A stretch of DNA of 64,000 nt, from assembly GCA_963921795.1 (NCBI GenBank), contig OY997649.1, positions 59,745,001-59,809,000 on the forward strand, read 5' to 3'. The notes under the pieces are model-generated. The model was not told the origin of the DNA, did no database searches, and worked only from the letters and a program-made list of their open reading frames with translations. This stretch comes from Nannobrachium achirus. Lineage: Eukaryota > Chordata > Actinopteri > Myctophiformes > Myctophidae. Shown piece after piece: positions 63,989 through 64,000 of this stretch; positions within the stretch are counted from its first letter, which is position 1, and the number at the start of each line of letters is the position of its first letter. Position numbers and translations under genes: made by a program.

Positions 63989-64000
63989 GCTACAAGCTGG

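Overview
The window looks like non-coding DNA from a ray-finned (teleost) fish. The evidence is the mix of very long (CA)n and (GA)n microsatellites, tRNA-derived SINEs with an L2-type 3' tail, a fish-type non-LTR reverse transcriptase remnant, and many short hAT-like and TTAA-flanked elements of kinds common in fish. I see no complete protein gene, no real tRNA or rRNA gene, and no prokaryotic features. Nearly all long open frames are by-products of CA, GA, CCTG or minisatellite arrays. Two short exon-like stretches (1663-1796 and 34882-35090) have good splice signals and an open frame, but I do not recognise either. The window is probably intergenic or inside large introns.

Layout. 0-9 kb: low-complexity tracts, a SINE inserted into the end of another repeat, a LINE 3' part (4085-4951), a hairpin-ended element with an internal tandem array (4952-5527), and a TTAA element nested in an 8-bp-TSD element (6257-7188). 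9-18.6 kb: first appearance of a recurrent palindrome, with several nested elements. 18.9-21.7 kb: a 2.77-kb minisatellite of about 79 units of 35 bp. 21.7-41 kb: dispersed hAT-like elements, SINEs and microsatellites. 41-46 kb: a dense block of simple and tandem repeats, with a (CA)n/(TG)n inverted pair and a 29-bp array. 46-64 kb: very dense nested elements, including a TTAGTC-rich hAT-like element carrying four later insertions.

The most interesting signal is a palindromic module with arms related to AGCAGATCTACAAGCTC. It occurs at about 40 places between 9.1 and 63.8 kb. It lies in the interior of at least seven repeat families whose ends and flanks are otherwise unrelated, and as a pair near the two ends of one family (called DH here). 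Its two arms vary together from family to family, and one family has a copy that lacks it almost exactly. This suggests a mobile or converting hairpin that colonised other transposons, or a shared functional part exchanged among them. Working family names, based only on this window: hAT-A (ends CAGGGGYGTCAC), hAT-B (CAGTGGTGGAAAAAGTAC), Fam-C (CAGTGTTRATTTTGTCGAC), Fam-D (CAGGGGTCTTCAACG), Fam-E (CAGGGACGTGCA), Fam-F (CAGWGGCGTCARTT), Fam-G (ATCGTCGYTGTCGGGC), Fam-H (AGGGATGGGACGATA), Fam-K (GAAGCGGTG hairpin), DH (double hairpin).
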